DNA from: CAZLLV01 sp964560325
GTDB lineage: Bacteria; Acidobacteriota; Thermoanaerobaculia; Multivoradales; DATKCC01
Direction: 5' to 3'
Assembly: GCA_964560325.1 (NCBI GenBank)
Contig: CAZLLV010000033.1
Location: forward strand, 1 to 21,768
DNA: 21,768 nt
Positions within the stretch are counted from its first letter, which is position 1. The number at the start of each line of letters is the position of its first letter. The notes under the pieces were generated by a model. The model worked only from the letters and a program-made list of their open reading frames with translations, was not told the DNA's origin and ran no database searches. Below, in pieces: positions 6,383 through 14,039 of the stretch. The position numbers and the translations under genes were made by a program.

Positions 6383-9300
6383 GGGTCTTCTCCTTCGGGG
6401 GAGTGGGGTTCGGAAGTGGCTCCGATGACTTGGAACGCCGCCCAGTCTCGCGGAGCGCCTGCCGTCGACGGCTCGCCTCCGAGGAAGGCGAGTTGGGCGC
6501 GGCGGAGCGCCTCCGCTGGGCCGATGCCAGTGGCAAGGTGGCGATGGAGCTCGGTCATCAACCGGGCAGTGGCCCGATCGTCGACCGGCCAGAGGCTGGC
6601 GACCACCGCCGTGGCGCCGGCGGAGAGGAAGGCCCGGGACAGACTGGAAAACCCCTCATCCGCCGTCCCGGCGATCGTCCCGGTGTCGCATGCGGAGAGG
6701 ACGACCACCGGCCCGGCATCGAGGTCGAGCGAATAGATCTCACCCTGATCGAGCGTCCCCGGGTCGCCGTCGCCGTCCGGCGCCAGGACGAGGCCGGAAC
6801 GGTCGGGCCGGACGGGATGTAGGAGCGCGTGGCCGGCGAAGTGGATGATCGCGGCGTCTCGACTCTCCTGGACGAAGCGATCACTCCGGGCATTCCTGCC
6901 CTCGAGGTGCACGAGCGATTCGTAGAGGGGCGCGATCGCGCTCCCCTCGGCGGCCGACGAGGGGAGGGGAGCGAGGTCGGGCCAGAGCTCGCGATCGTGT
7001 GTGGGGCGGGTCACCAGCAGGACCTTTCCGGACCCCGTCGCTGCCCGCCGGCCGATCGCCTCCTGCCGCCGCTCGGCGTTCAGAAAGATCTGCACGCTGG
7101 GTGCGGTAACGATCGTGTGCTGGTGCAAGAGGTGTCCCCCAGCGTCGTCGATGGGGAGGGCGCCGAACGGAACGGCCTCCAGGAAGCCGTCGGGAATCAG
7201 TACCAATCCGCGACCGGCTTCGAGGCCGGCCGGCAGGAGCAATTCGGCCAGGCGCCCGGCGACGGCCGGGGAGCCGTCGGCGGCTTCCTCGGCGCGCACG
7301 TCCATCACGAACCGCCGGACGAGGTCGGCCAGGTCGGAGCGGTCGATCGGTCGACGGGTGACATCGGTACCGGTGGTGGCGACGGTCCAGGTGACGAGCT
7401 CCTGGTCCAGGATTTTCCAGAACACCAGCACGTCATGCTCGGCGAGCACGTGCTGGATGTCCGTGGGCCGGAGGTCAGATCGCAGTGACGCACGGTGGGC
7501 GGCGAAGTCGAAACTGTGCAGGGAGAAGAAGCGAGCGCGCTCCGCCACCGCGAACGCGCCGGCCGCGTCATCGCATTCGAGGAGCAGGGCAATCAGGCGA
7601 TCGTAGGTTCTTCGAGCTCCCAAGTGCAGCGTCCAGCGGAGTTGCGATCCCGCACCGTGCTCGATTCGGCCTTCGTAGAGGGCGAGGCTGGTCGCCAAGT
7701 CGGCGGCCGCGGCCTCCAGGTCTCCCGCGGCACGGTGGACGCGTGCTCGAGCTTCGTAGGCAGCGACCGCGAGGGGTGATTGGAAGCCGAGGCGCTCGTA
7801 GCGAGCGATCGTCACGTCAAGCTTCCGGAGCGCGCTCGCGGGCGCCCCGCCAGCGTCTGCCGCTACCCGTAGGAGAGCGAGGTCGGCCTCCGCTCGCAGC
7901 CGCGACGGGCGGTCGTCGAGGTTCGGGAGCAGGCGCTCGGCCTCCGCCAGAGCGTGCCGGGCTCCGTCACGGTCTTCCAGCACCAGGAGCTGTAGTCCGT
8001 GAGCTATGAGGCTCAGGACCTGGATTTTCGGGTTGCGGGTTGCGCGCGCGGCAACGAGAGCCTGGGCCTGGAAAACGGCTCCGGCGCGCTCGCGATCGTA
8101 CTGGAGGCTCGCATCCGCGGCGATCGAGTACAGGATGGCCGCGCGCCGGGGGTGGACCATATCCGCACCGAGGGCGAGGCCGGAGACGATCTCGCTCCAA
8201 GCTTCCTCCTCGCGACCCATCTCGAGCAGGGCGTCGCCGAGGAGCGCGTGGAGGGTCGCACGCTCGTCGTCGAGACGGGAGCGCTCGAAGAGCTCGAGCG
8301 ACTGCCGGAATGGAGAGATCGCCTCGAGAGGCCGGCCGAGCAAGATGCGGTTCTGTCCGTTCATCCATGCGAGGAAGGCGCGCAAGGTCCCATACGGCCG
8401 ATCGCCGAGCGAGCGCTCGATCTCGAGAACGTGGTCGAGGCTCTCTCTGTAGCGCTCCGCCTGCTGGAGGGCGCACGCATCGTAGAACATGGCCCACGAG
8501 GCGTACGGGTCGCCGGCGGCATGGAGAGTCGCCCACGCAGAGCCAAACTGGGACCGCGCCTCCTCCAGATGGCCGAGCTGGTATGCCCGATAGCCGACAC
8601 CGAGTCGACGATGGCCTTCCAGCACGTCGTCCAGTCCCTTCTGTCCCTGCTCTCGCCACGCCCGATGCATCACGCGCAGGCTGTCCAGAAAGAGGCGGTC
8701 CCCCGTCAGGTCTTCGATCTCTCGACCGTGCGCCCAGAGCTCTCGGAATGCTGATTCGGTCGTGGCCGGATCTCGGTTCCGGAGCTTGGCCAGGAGAGAC
8801 TCGCGGCCGGGTCCCGCGGAATGAAGGCCCTCCGGCGTCACTCGGCCGGCATCGATCGGCGGCTCCCTACGGCTCGTTCTCACCTGGAGCGTTTGGAGAT
8901 AGAAGCGGGCCTCTTCGCTCCAGAGGGTGTCCGGCTCAGCATCGAGAAAGCGACGCCAAGCCTCGGCGGCGGCACTCCGCAGAGACAGGCGATCGAGGAT
9001 CAGAGCGAGATTGAAGCGAGCTGCTGGCGGCGGGTCGGGTAGCGCCGTAGCCGTCAGGGCCGCTTCCAGCCCACGGACGAGGACGACCGGCCGTTCGCTC
9101 GTGACGCCGACGTGAAGGAAAGCTGCTGCCAGGTCGGACCAGATCTTGGGATCGTCGGGTGCCAGAGCCGACGCATGCTCCAAGTCGTGGAGAGCATCGG
9201 TGATTCGTTCTTCCGACGCGGCGAATCGCAAGTCGGCGAGCCCGCGGCTCCGGAGTCTCCACGCTCGATCCAGGCGGGAGGTCGGCTGGTCGTCGGCCCC

Positions 9301-9540
9301 ACGGGCGGAGCTCATCCGACCGAAGGCTGGTGACGGCCCCGTGGCAGGGGCGGGAAACCAGGGCTCATAGCCGTTGCAGCCGGCGATCCGCCCCCATGTC
9401 CAGCGCTCGTGACAAACCTGCTGGGGAAGGCGTTGGGCGTGCGGGTCGATCCGGTGAGCGGATCTTTTCTCCGGTGGCGCAGCAGCGGCGAAGCACGCCG
9501 CTAGAGCGAGGAGACACCAAAATCTCGTCCGCGCCTTCAT
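6379..9540 (-). CDS. Secreted or lipid-anchored TPR protein with C-terminal CHAT protease domain
   Basis: A 1053-aa protein. Residues 1-25 form an export signal (MKARTRFWCLLALAAC) whose LAAC at 13-16 fits a lipobox, so Cys16 may be lipidated. TPR-like helical repeats fill about 90-680 (for example ALVLAPDDPKIW-type turns and AVAERARFFSLHSF). From about 700 to 1040 lies a CHAT (caspase HetF-associated with TPRs) domain, a clan CD cysteine peptidase fold. The catalytic dyad is visible: His904 in IIHFAGHALLHP and Cys951 in VVLSACDTGTIAG (codon 6688-6690, checked as TGC). The characteristic GATAVVASLWPVDDRAT follows. CHAT proteases cleave partner proteins in several bacterial stress and defence systems. 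This is the first gene of a three-gene coupled cassette. I found no convincing promoter in the 132 nt upstream, so readthrough from thrS is possible. Confidence 0.9.
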   Translation of the reverse strand: MKARTRFWCLLALAACFAAAAPPEKRSAHRIDPHAQRLPQQVCHERWTWGRIAGCNGYEPWFPAPATGPSPAFGRMSSARGADDQPTSRLDRAWRLRSRGLADLRFAASEERITDALHDLEHASALAPDDPKIWSDLAAAFLHVGVTSERPVVLVRGLEAALTATALPDPPPAARFNLALILDRLSLRSAAAEAWRRFLDAEPDTLWSEEARFYLQTLQVRTSRREPPIDAGRVTPEGLHSAGPGRESLLAKLRNRDPATTESAFRELWAHGREIEDLTGDRLFLDSLRVMHRAWREQGQKGLDDVLEGHRRLGVGYRAYQLGHLEEARSQFGSAWATLHAAGDPYASWAMFYDACALQQAERYRESLDHVLEIERSLGDRPYGTLRAFLAWMNGQNRILLGRPLEAISPFRQSLELFERSRLDDERATLHALLGDALLEMGREEEAWSEIVSGLALGADMVHPRRAAILYSIAADASLQYDRERAGAVFQAQALVAARATRNPKIQVLSLIAHGLQLLVLEDRDGARHALAEAERLLPNLDDRPSRLRAEADLALLRVAADAGGAPASALRKLDVTIARYERLGFQSPLAVAAYEARARVHRAAGDLEAAAADLATSLALYEGRIEHGAGSQLRWTLHLGARRTYDRLIALLLECDDAAGAFAVAERARFFSLHSFDFAAHRASLRSDLRPTDIQHVLAEHDVLVFWKILDQELVTWTVATTGTDVTRRPIDRSDLADLVRRFVMDVRAEEAADGSPAVAGRLAELLLPAGLEAGRGLVLIPDGFLEAVPFGALPIDDAGGHLLHQHTIVTAPSVQIFLNAERRQEAIGRRAATGSGKVLLVTRPTHDRELWPDLAPLPSSAAEGSAIAPLYESLVHLEGRNARSDRFVQESRDAAIIHFAGHALLHPVRPDRSGLVLAPDGDGDPGTLDQGEIYSLDLDAGPVVVLSACDTGTIAGTADEGFSSLSRAFLSAGATAVVASLWPVDDRATARLMTELHRHLATGIGPAEALRRAQLAFLGGEPSTAGAPRDWAAFQVIGATSEPHSPEGEDP

Positions 9541-9568
9541 CTCGAGGTCGAAGGAAGCCTCGCTCCCG

Positions 9569-9599
9569 GTCGCGCTCGTGACCCGGAAAGGGTCGCGAC
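9569..9599 (-). promoter_or_regulatory. Bulged hairpin in the leader of the CHAT gene
   Basis: GTCGCG (9569-9574) pairs with CGCGAC (9594-9599), and ACCC (9581-9584) with GGGT (9590-9593), around a 5-nt loop with a 6-nt one-sided bulge. It lies 29 nt before the CHAT start codon on the transcribed strand. Its role is unknown; it could mask or protect the weak ribosome site. Confidence 0.35.
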
Positions 9600-9648
9600 A
9601 CGGGGAAACTGGGTGACTTCTGGGAAACGTCGTGTGGAGAGAATAACC

Positions 9649-9667
9649 GAAGCCCGGCTCTTCGGAG
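9649..9667 (-). terminator. Possible weak intrinsic terminator after thrS
   Basis: Immediately after the thrS stop the minus strand reads CCGAAG, a 7-nt loop, then CTTCGG, followed by TTATT. The stem is only 6 bp and the T-tract is interrupted, so termination would probably be partial. Some transcription could continue into the CHAT cassette. Confidence 0.4.
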
Positions 9668-9672
9668 CGGGT

Positions 9673-11607
9673 CTACAGCTCCCGCTCCCGCCCGGTCACC
9701 CGCTCCTCCACCCGCCCCACGAAGTCTTCCACGCTCAACCCGCCGAGATCCTCGCCGGTCCGCAGGCGGACCGAGACGGTGCCACTCTCCTCTTCACGCC
9801 CGCCGACCACCAGCATGTAGGGGACCTTCTGGAGCTGGGCTTCGCGGATCTTGAAGCCGAGCTTCTCGTCGCGGGTGTCGAGCTCGGCGCGCAGGCCGGC
9901 TTCGGCGAGGCGGGCGTGGACCGTGCGGCCGTAGTCGAGGAACTTCTCCGACAGCGGCAGGACGACCGCCTGGACCGGGGCGAGCCAGAGGGGGAAGGCG
10001 CCGGCGGTGTGCTCGATCAGGATGCCGAGGAAGCGCTCGATCGAGCCGAGCATGGCGCGGTGGATCATCACCGGTCGGTGCTCCTCGCCGTCGGCGCCGA
10101 CGTAGGCGAGCTCGAAGCGCTCCGGCATTTGGTAGTCGAGCTGGATGGTACCGAGCTGCCACCAGCGGCCGAGCGCGTCCGACACCTGGAAGTCGATCTT
10201 CGGGCCGTAGAAGGCGCCGTCGCCCTCGTTGACCTCGTAGTCGTCGCCGAAGACCGCTTCGAGCGCGGCCTTCAGCGTCGACTCGGCGTGCTCCCACTGC
10301 TCGGCCGTGCCGATCGACTTCTCCGGCCGGGTCGAGAGCTCGATCTTCACGCCCGAGAACCCGAACGTCCGGTAGATGTCCATGATCGTCCGCGCGACCG
10401 CCTCGACCTCTTCGCCGATCTGCTCCTCGGTGCAGAAGATGTGGGCGTCGTCCTGGGAGAACGAGCGCACGCGGGTCAGCCCCGCCGTCACCCCGCTCTT
10501 CTCGTCGCGGTGCAGCCGGCCGAAGTCGGCGTAGCGCACCGGCAGGTCGCGGTAGGAGCGCAGCCGCGTCGCGAAGATCAGGCAGTGCGTCGGGCAGTTC
10601 ATCGGCTTGACCGCGAGCTGCTTCTCTTCGGACGTGGTGAAGAACATCGCGTCCTGGTAGTTCGCGTAGTGCCCGGAGCGGTGCCAGAGGTCGACGTCGA
10701 GGATCTGCGGCGTGATCACCTCGCCGTAGCCCGCCTCGCGGTACTTGCCGCGGATGTAGTCGACCAGCCCGTTGTAGAGCACGCCGCCCCGCGGGTGGAA
10801 GAAGGGCATCGCCGGCGCGTGGGCGTGGAAGCTGAAGAGGTCGAGCTCGGTGCCGAGGCGCCGGTGGTCGCGCGCGCGCGCCTGCTCCTGGAGATCCAGA
10901 TACTCGTCGAGCTCCTTCTTCGAGCCGAAGGCGGTGCCGTAGATGCGCTGGAGCATCTCGTTCGACTCGTCGCCCCGGAAGTAGGCGCCGGAGGTGTTGA
11001 GGAGCTTGACCGCGCCGATCTGCGACAGGTTCTGGACGTGCGGGCCGCGGCAGAGGTCGAGGAACTCGCCGTGCTTGTAGAGGGTGATCGTGTCGCCTTC
11101 GGGGATGTCCCCCAGGCGCTCGACCTTCAGGTTCTCGCCCATCTCGCGGAACCTCTCCGCCGCCTCCTCGCGCGAGACCTCGATCCGCTCGAAGCCGTGC
11201 TTCTCCTTCAGGATCTCGTGCATCTTCGCCTCGATCGCCTCGAGATCGTCGGGCGTGAAGGCGCGCGGGAAGCGGAAGTCGTACTGGAACTTCTCCGAAT
11301 GGTCCTGCCGGCCGACATCGATCTCCACCTCGGGCCAGAGCCGCTTGACCGCGTCGGCGAGCACGTGCTCCGCGCTGTGGCGGACGAACTCGCCCGACTC
11401 CGCGTCGCGCGAGGTGAACAGGCGGAAGCGGCCGCTCCGGCGCAGCGGCAGGCGCAGGTCGATCTTCTTGCCGTCGAGCTCGGCACCGACGGCGGCCTTG
11501 GCGAGGCCCGGGCCGATGCCGGCGGCCACGTCCAGTGGAGTGGTGCCGGGCTCGACCTGTTTGACCGTGCCGTCGGGCAGAGCAAGGGCGATCGTCTCGC
11601 GACTCAT
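9673..11607 (-). CDS. thrS: Threonyl-tRNA synthetase
   Basis: A 644-aa class II synthetase that charges tRNA-Thr, of normal bacterial length. Domains in order are TGS (about 1-63), the N2 editing domain with HSAEH (His77, His81) and CRGPH (Cys186, His190), the catalytic core with zinc ligands Cys338 (MNCPTH), His389 (DDAHIF) and His516 (MIHRAML), and a C-terminal anticodon-binding domain (about 540-640). Every expected catalytic and editing residue I looked for is present. The start ATG 11605-11607 has a strong GGAGGAAGGAA ribosome site. The gene is 85 nt downstream of a tRNA-Val gene, with no obvious promoter of its own, so it is likely co-transcribed with the tRNAs. In many bacteria thrS is followed by infC-rpmI-rplT; here a three-gene cassette takes the infC position. 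Confidence 0.97.
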   Translation of the reverse strand: MSRETIALALPDGTVKQVEPGTTPLDVAAGIGPGLAKAAVGAELDGKKIDLRLPLRRSGRFRLFTSRDAESGEFVRHSAEHVLADAVKRLWPEVEIDVGRQDHSEKFQYDFRFPRAFTPDDLEAIEAKMHEILKEKHGFERIEVSREEAAERFREMGENLKVERLGDIPEGDTITLYKHGEFLDLCRGPHVQNLSQIGAVKLLNTSGAYFRGDESNEMLQRIYGTAFGSKKELDEYLDLQEQARARDHRRLGTELDLFSFHAHAPAMPFFHPRGGVLYNGLVDYIRGKYREAGYGEVITPQILDVDLWHRSGHYANYQDAMFFTTSEEKQLAVKPMNCPTHCLIFATRLRSYRDLPVRYADFGRLHRDEKSGVTAGLTRVRSFSQDDAHIFCTEEQIGEEVEAVARTIMDIYRTFGFSGVKIELSTRPEKSIGTAEQWEHAESTLKAALEAVFGDDYEVNEGDGAFYGPKIDFQVSDALGRWWQLGTIQLDYQMPERFELAYVGADGEEHRPVMIHRAMLGSIERFLGILIEHTAGAFPLWLAPVQAVVLPLSEKFLDYGRTVHARLAEAGLRAELDTRDEKLGFKIREAQLQKVPYMLVVGGREEESGTVSVRLRTGEDLGGLSVEDFVGRVEERVTGREREL

Positions 11608-11692
11608 GACAGTTTCCTTCCTCCAGGAGGGGAGGAGGGTTCAGCGGGTGGTGACGCGGGTGGTCCGCCGGGCGGCGGGGAGGAGAGGAGCC

Positions 11693-11769
11693 TGGTAGGC
11701 GCGAGCGGACTCGAACCGCTGACCTCTGCCGTGTGAAGGCAGCGCTCTAACCAACTGAGCTACGCGCCT
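11693..11769 (-). tRNA. tRNA-Val (CAC anticodon)
   Basis: A complete cloverleaf of 77 nt including an encoded CCA (11693-11695). The acceptor AGGCGCG pairs with CGCGCCT (first pair A-T, discriminator A). The D arm is GCTC/GAGC, the anticodon arm CTGCC-TTCACAC-GGCAG gives CAC, and the T arm is AGCGG-TTCGAGT-CCGCT. It reads GTG codons, which are abundant in this GC-rich genome. Confidence 0.97.
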
Positions 11770-11801
11770 GAATCTGCCCATCGGAGCTTCGAAGAAGCGG
11801 T

Positions 11802-11878
11802 TGGTAGGCCCGAGCGGACTCGAACCGCTGACCTCTACGATGTCAACGTAGCGCTCTAACCAACTGAGCTACGGGCCT
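11802..11878 (-). tRNA. tRNA-Val (GAC anticodon)
   Basis: A 77-nt cloverleaf with encoded CCA (11802-11804). The acceptor AGGCCCG pairs with CGGGCCT, and the anticodon arm CTACG-TTGACAT-CGTAG gives GAC (reads GTC/GTT). Outside one acceptor pair and the anticodon arm it is identical to the CAC-type tRNA 32 nt downstream, so one is probably a duplicate of the other. It is the first gene after the promoter at 11924-11952. Confidence 0.97.
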
Positions 11879-11923
11879 ATCGAGTCAAATCCCCCACCGG
11901 CAAGCCACCGGCGAGGGACCCGG

Positions 11924-11952
11924 AAAATAGCAAAACGGGGGCGCGAGGTCAA
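11924..11952 (-). promoter_or_regulatory. Strong sigma70-type promoter for the tRNA-Val/thrS unit
   Basis: On the minus strand, TTGACC (-35, 11947-11952) and TATTTT (-10, 11924-11929) are separated by exactly 17 nt. It lies about 45 nt before the first tRNA-Val gene. The -35 box overlaps the last codons and stop of the upstream PAD-like gene (stop at 11949-11951). Confidence 0.82.
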
Positions 11953-13679
11953 CGGTCCGGGGATCTCACCTGATTACTAGCGCAGCGGTAGCCGCCGTTC
12001 GCCTTGACGCTCTCGGAGAGTATCGGGAGCAGGGTGAGGTCGACACCCGCCTGGCGGTAGATCTCCCGGGCCCGTGCGTCGCCGGCCGGGATGCCGGAGG
12101 CGAAGCCCTCGGCGGTCGTCCGGCCCTCGCGGGTTTCGAGCACGACGTTGTTCCAGCCGATCAGGAAGTGGTCGTGCTCGTAGAGCGCCCGGTCGGCGAG
12201 GAGCGCGGTCGGGACGAAGAGGAGCGGCACCCGCCGCACCGGCACGCCGGAGGCCGCGAGGTGGGTGGCGGTCAGATCGAGGAACGCGTCGAGCGAGGCG
12301 GCGCGGTGCGCGCGCTGGGCGCCGGTCAGGAGGCCGCGGAGGTCGCGCGGCGGGGGTGTGAAGCGGTAGGTGTCACGCAGCGACCGGAGGTCGTCGTTGC
12401 CGAGCGACGCCAGCAGCGCCCGCCCGGCGTCGAGGTCTCCGACCAGTGCCTGCACGCCGCCCGAGTCGCCGCCCGGGTTGTCGCCCGAGTTGTCGGTCGA
12501 ACTGGGGACAAAGCTCACGATCGAGTCGAGGTCGATCCCCGCGCCGCCGCCGATCGTCCGCATCGTGGCGCTCCGTTCGGTTATCGGCCGCTCCGCGCCC
12601 GGCAGCGGATGGACGATCCGCACCGGCTTGCCGTAGAAGGCGGACATTTCTTCCATCACTCGCTGCGCGGCGGCGAGGTAGCGGTCGATCCCCTCCGCGG
12701 TCGCGAAGCTCTCGACCGGCACCGTCTCCAGGCCCAGCACCTCCAGGATCCGCCGCTCCAGGCCGTGGAGCGAGGTCCACGCGGCGCCCGCCATCACCAC
12801 GTGCCCGTTGTGGAAGAAGAACGGCGCCTCGCCCCAGGCGACGCCGTCCGCGCCAGGCTCGCCGCCGCCCCACGCCGCGTCGATCTCCCGCGGCAGGTTC
12901 TGGATCAGCTCCCGTGCCATCCACGCATCCCCCTCCCGCCCGCCCTGGAGGCTCGGCCGGTCGATCAGTACCAGCCGGCCGTCCGGCAGGCGCGCGGTCG
13001 AGAAGGGGTCGCGCGGCCAGGGGGAGTAGGGGCGGCCGTAGCTCTCGATCCAGTGCACGCCGAGCCCCGACGCCGCCTCTGCCAGCCGCTCGTGTAGCGG
13101 CAGGTCGGAGAGCACCACGATCTCCCGCTCCGGCGCCCGCTCGCGGACCGCCCGGAGCAGCGCGGCGAGCGGCTCGGGGTCGTCGAAGTAGCGCGACGGG
13201 AAGGAGAGGAAGGTCGCGTCGATCGGCCGCTCGATCTCGTCCGGGTAGCGGAGCCCCGAAACCGGCGCCGCCACCTCCCGCGAGCTCGTCCCCCGCACCG
13301 CCGCCCCCCACGCGAGCTCCAGCGCCTCCGACTGCTCGAACGTCAGCCCGGGCCCGGTCGCGAGCTCGTACAGCACCCGATCCCGCAACGCCGCCGGAGC
13401 CTCCTCGGGGAGGATCGAAGGCAGCACCTCCAGGACCCGCGCCCGAAACGCCCCGTCGGAGGCGAACCGATCCACGTCCCCCAGCGCCAGCACCAACACC
13501 CCCCGCCCGTCCTCGGCAGAGAACGGCCCGCCGCGCTCGATCAGCGCCTCCACCCGTTCCCGCGCGGCTCCAGCCGCGGCACGAAACGGATCGTCCGACT
13601 GCGCCACGGCCACGCAGGCGACCGTGGTCACCAGCACGAGGGTGCACAGCAATCGATTCAGGCGAGTAGGAGGGGGCAT
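11949..13679 (-). CDS. Secreted pentein-fold protein related to protein-arginine deiminase
   Basis: 576 aa from the chosen start. Residues 1-27 form a signal peptide (MPPPTRLNR, then a hydrophobic core ending AVA-QS). A helical domain (about 30-140) precedes a region resembling the catalytic domain of protein-arginine deiminase (PAD), which converts peptidyl-arginine to citrulline. By eye, SPWPRDPF (Asp224) aligns with PAD4 WIQDEMEF, IDLDSIVSFVP (382-392) with GHVDEFLSFVP, GWNNVVL with NMVNMLVL, and NGGYRCASNQVR with GEVHCGTNVRR, giving Cys566 as nucleophile. In that alignment the catalytic His is Asp383, while the partner Asp385 is kept. The frame is open 24 codons further upstream (GTG, and an ATG at codon 11), but those lie in repeat-like DNA and would spoil the signal peptide. 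An agmatine-deiminase-like activity is an alternative. Confidence 0.72.
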   Translation of the reverse strand: MPPPTRLNRLLCTLVLVTTVACVAVAQSDDPFRAAAGAARERVEALIERGGPFSAEDGRGVLVLALGDVDRFASDGAFRARVLEVLPSILPEEAPAALRDRVLYELATGPGLTFEQSEALELAWGAAVRGTSSREVAAPVSGLRYPDEIERPIDATFLSFPSRYFDDPEPLAALLRAVRERAPEREIVVLSDLPLHERLAEAASGLGVHWIESYGRPYSPWPRDPFSTARLPDGRLVLIDRPSLQGGREGDAWMARELIQNLPREIDAAWGGGEPGADGVAWGEAPFFFHNGHVVMAGAAWTSLHGLERRILEVLGLETVPVESFATAEGIDRYLAAAQRVMEEMSAFYGKPVRIVHPLPGAERPITERSATMRTIGGGAGIDLDSIVSFVPSSTDNSGDNPGGDSGGVQALVGDLDAGRALLASLGNDDLRSLRDTYRFTPPPRDLRGLLTGAQRAHRAASLDAFLDLTATHLAASGVPVRRVPLLFVPTALLADRALYEHDHFLIGWNNVVLETREGRTTAEGFASGIPAGDARAREIYRQAGVDLTLLPILSESVKANGGYRCASNQVRSPDR

Positions 13680-13771
13680 CGACACGTCAGCCGCTCCAAC
13701 CTTTACCGGGGGACGAGGCATTTCCCACCTGGCGTCCACCTCCTCCGGCACGGAAGCGGTCAGCCGACCAC

Positions 13772-13793
13772 GGGCGGAGACAAAGCTCCGCCC
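13772..13793. repeat. Perfect 8-bp-stem palindrome upstream of the PAD-like gene
   Basis: GGGCGGAG (13772-13779) and CTCCGCCC (13786-13793) flank a 6-nt loop. On the minus strand it is preceded by GTAGG. I recall GTAGGGGCGG...CCGCCC palindromes as dispersed intergenic repeats in several GC-rich phyla, so this may be one copy of such a family. It lies in the 360-bp gene-free interval 13680-14039, which also holds the larger inverted repeat at 13845-14027 and nothing else I can identify. Confidence 0.5.
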
Positions 13794-13844
13794 CTACATC
13801 CGCACGAGGTATCGCCATGCGTCACTCCACCACCGAACGTCGAA

Positions 13845-14027
13845 GGAGGGCGTGTCCGGGGCCGGGGCGAGCGGCCGCAGGGCTCAGGGCCCGCGCAGCG
13901 AGCAAGCGCGGTGGGAGTGCACGCCCGCCGCCCGCGCGAACGGCCCTGCGAGGCGAGGCATCGCCGGACCACCCAGCAAGCCGAGCCGCCCCGAAGGCCG
14001 CTCGCCCCGGCCCCGGACACGCCCTCC
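13845..14027 (-). repeat. Palindromic element A: 32-bp perfect inverted repeat around a 119-bp core
   Basis: Arms 13845-13876 and 13996-14027 are perfect inverted copies (32 bp; the next pair outward, 13844/14028, also matches). The core 13877-13995 has nested inverted repeats, for example 13877-13883 with 13943-13949. The minus strand of the core shares CTCGCCTCG (13949-13957) and GGCGTGCACT (13916-13925), in the same order and with similar spacing, with element B at 15989-16145. The element starts 12 bp after the stop of the acyl-CoA synthetase gene. No target-site duplication is evident. Confidence 0.8.
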
Positions 14028-14039
14028 TCCACCAACCCC

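Noticed and set aside
11608..11692. T-box riboswitch before thrS
   Set aside because: The 85 nt between the tRNA and thrS are too short and lack a T-box sequence or antiterminator; only a small GC stem and a strong ribosome site are present.
9613..11736. 707-codon plus-strand open frame
   Set aside because: Antisense to thrS and continuing into a tRNA-Val gene; composition is that of a complementary-strand shadow.
13845..14027. Element A as an insertion sequence with transposase
   Set aside because: Only 119 bp lie between the arms, no transposase is encoded and no target duplication is visible; a non-autonomous or structural element is the most that can be said.
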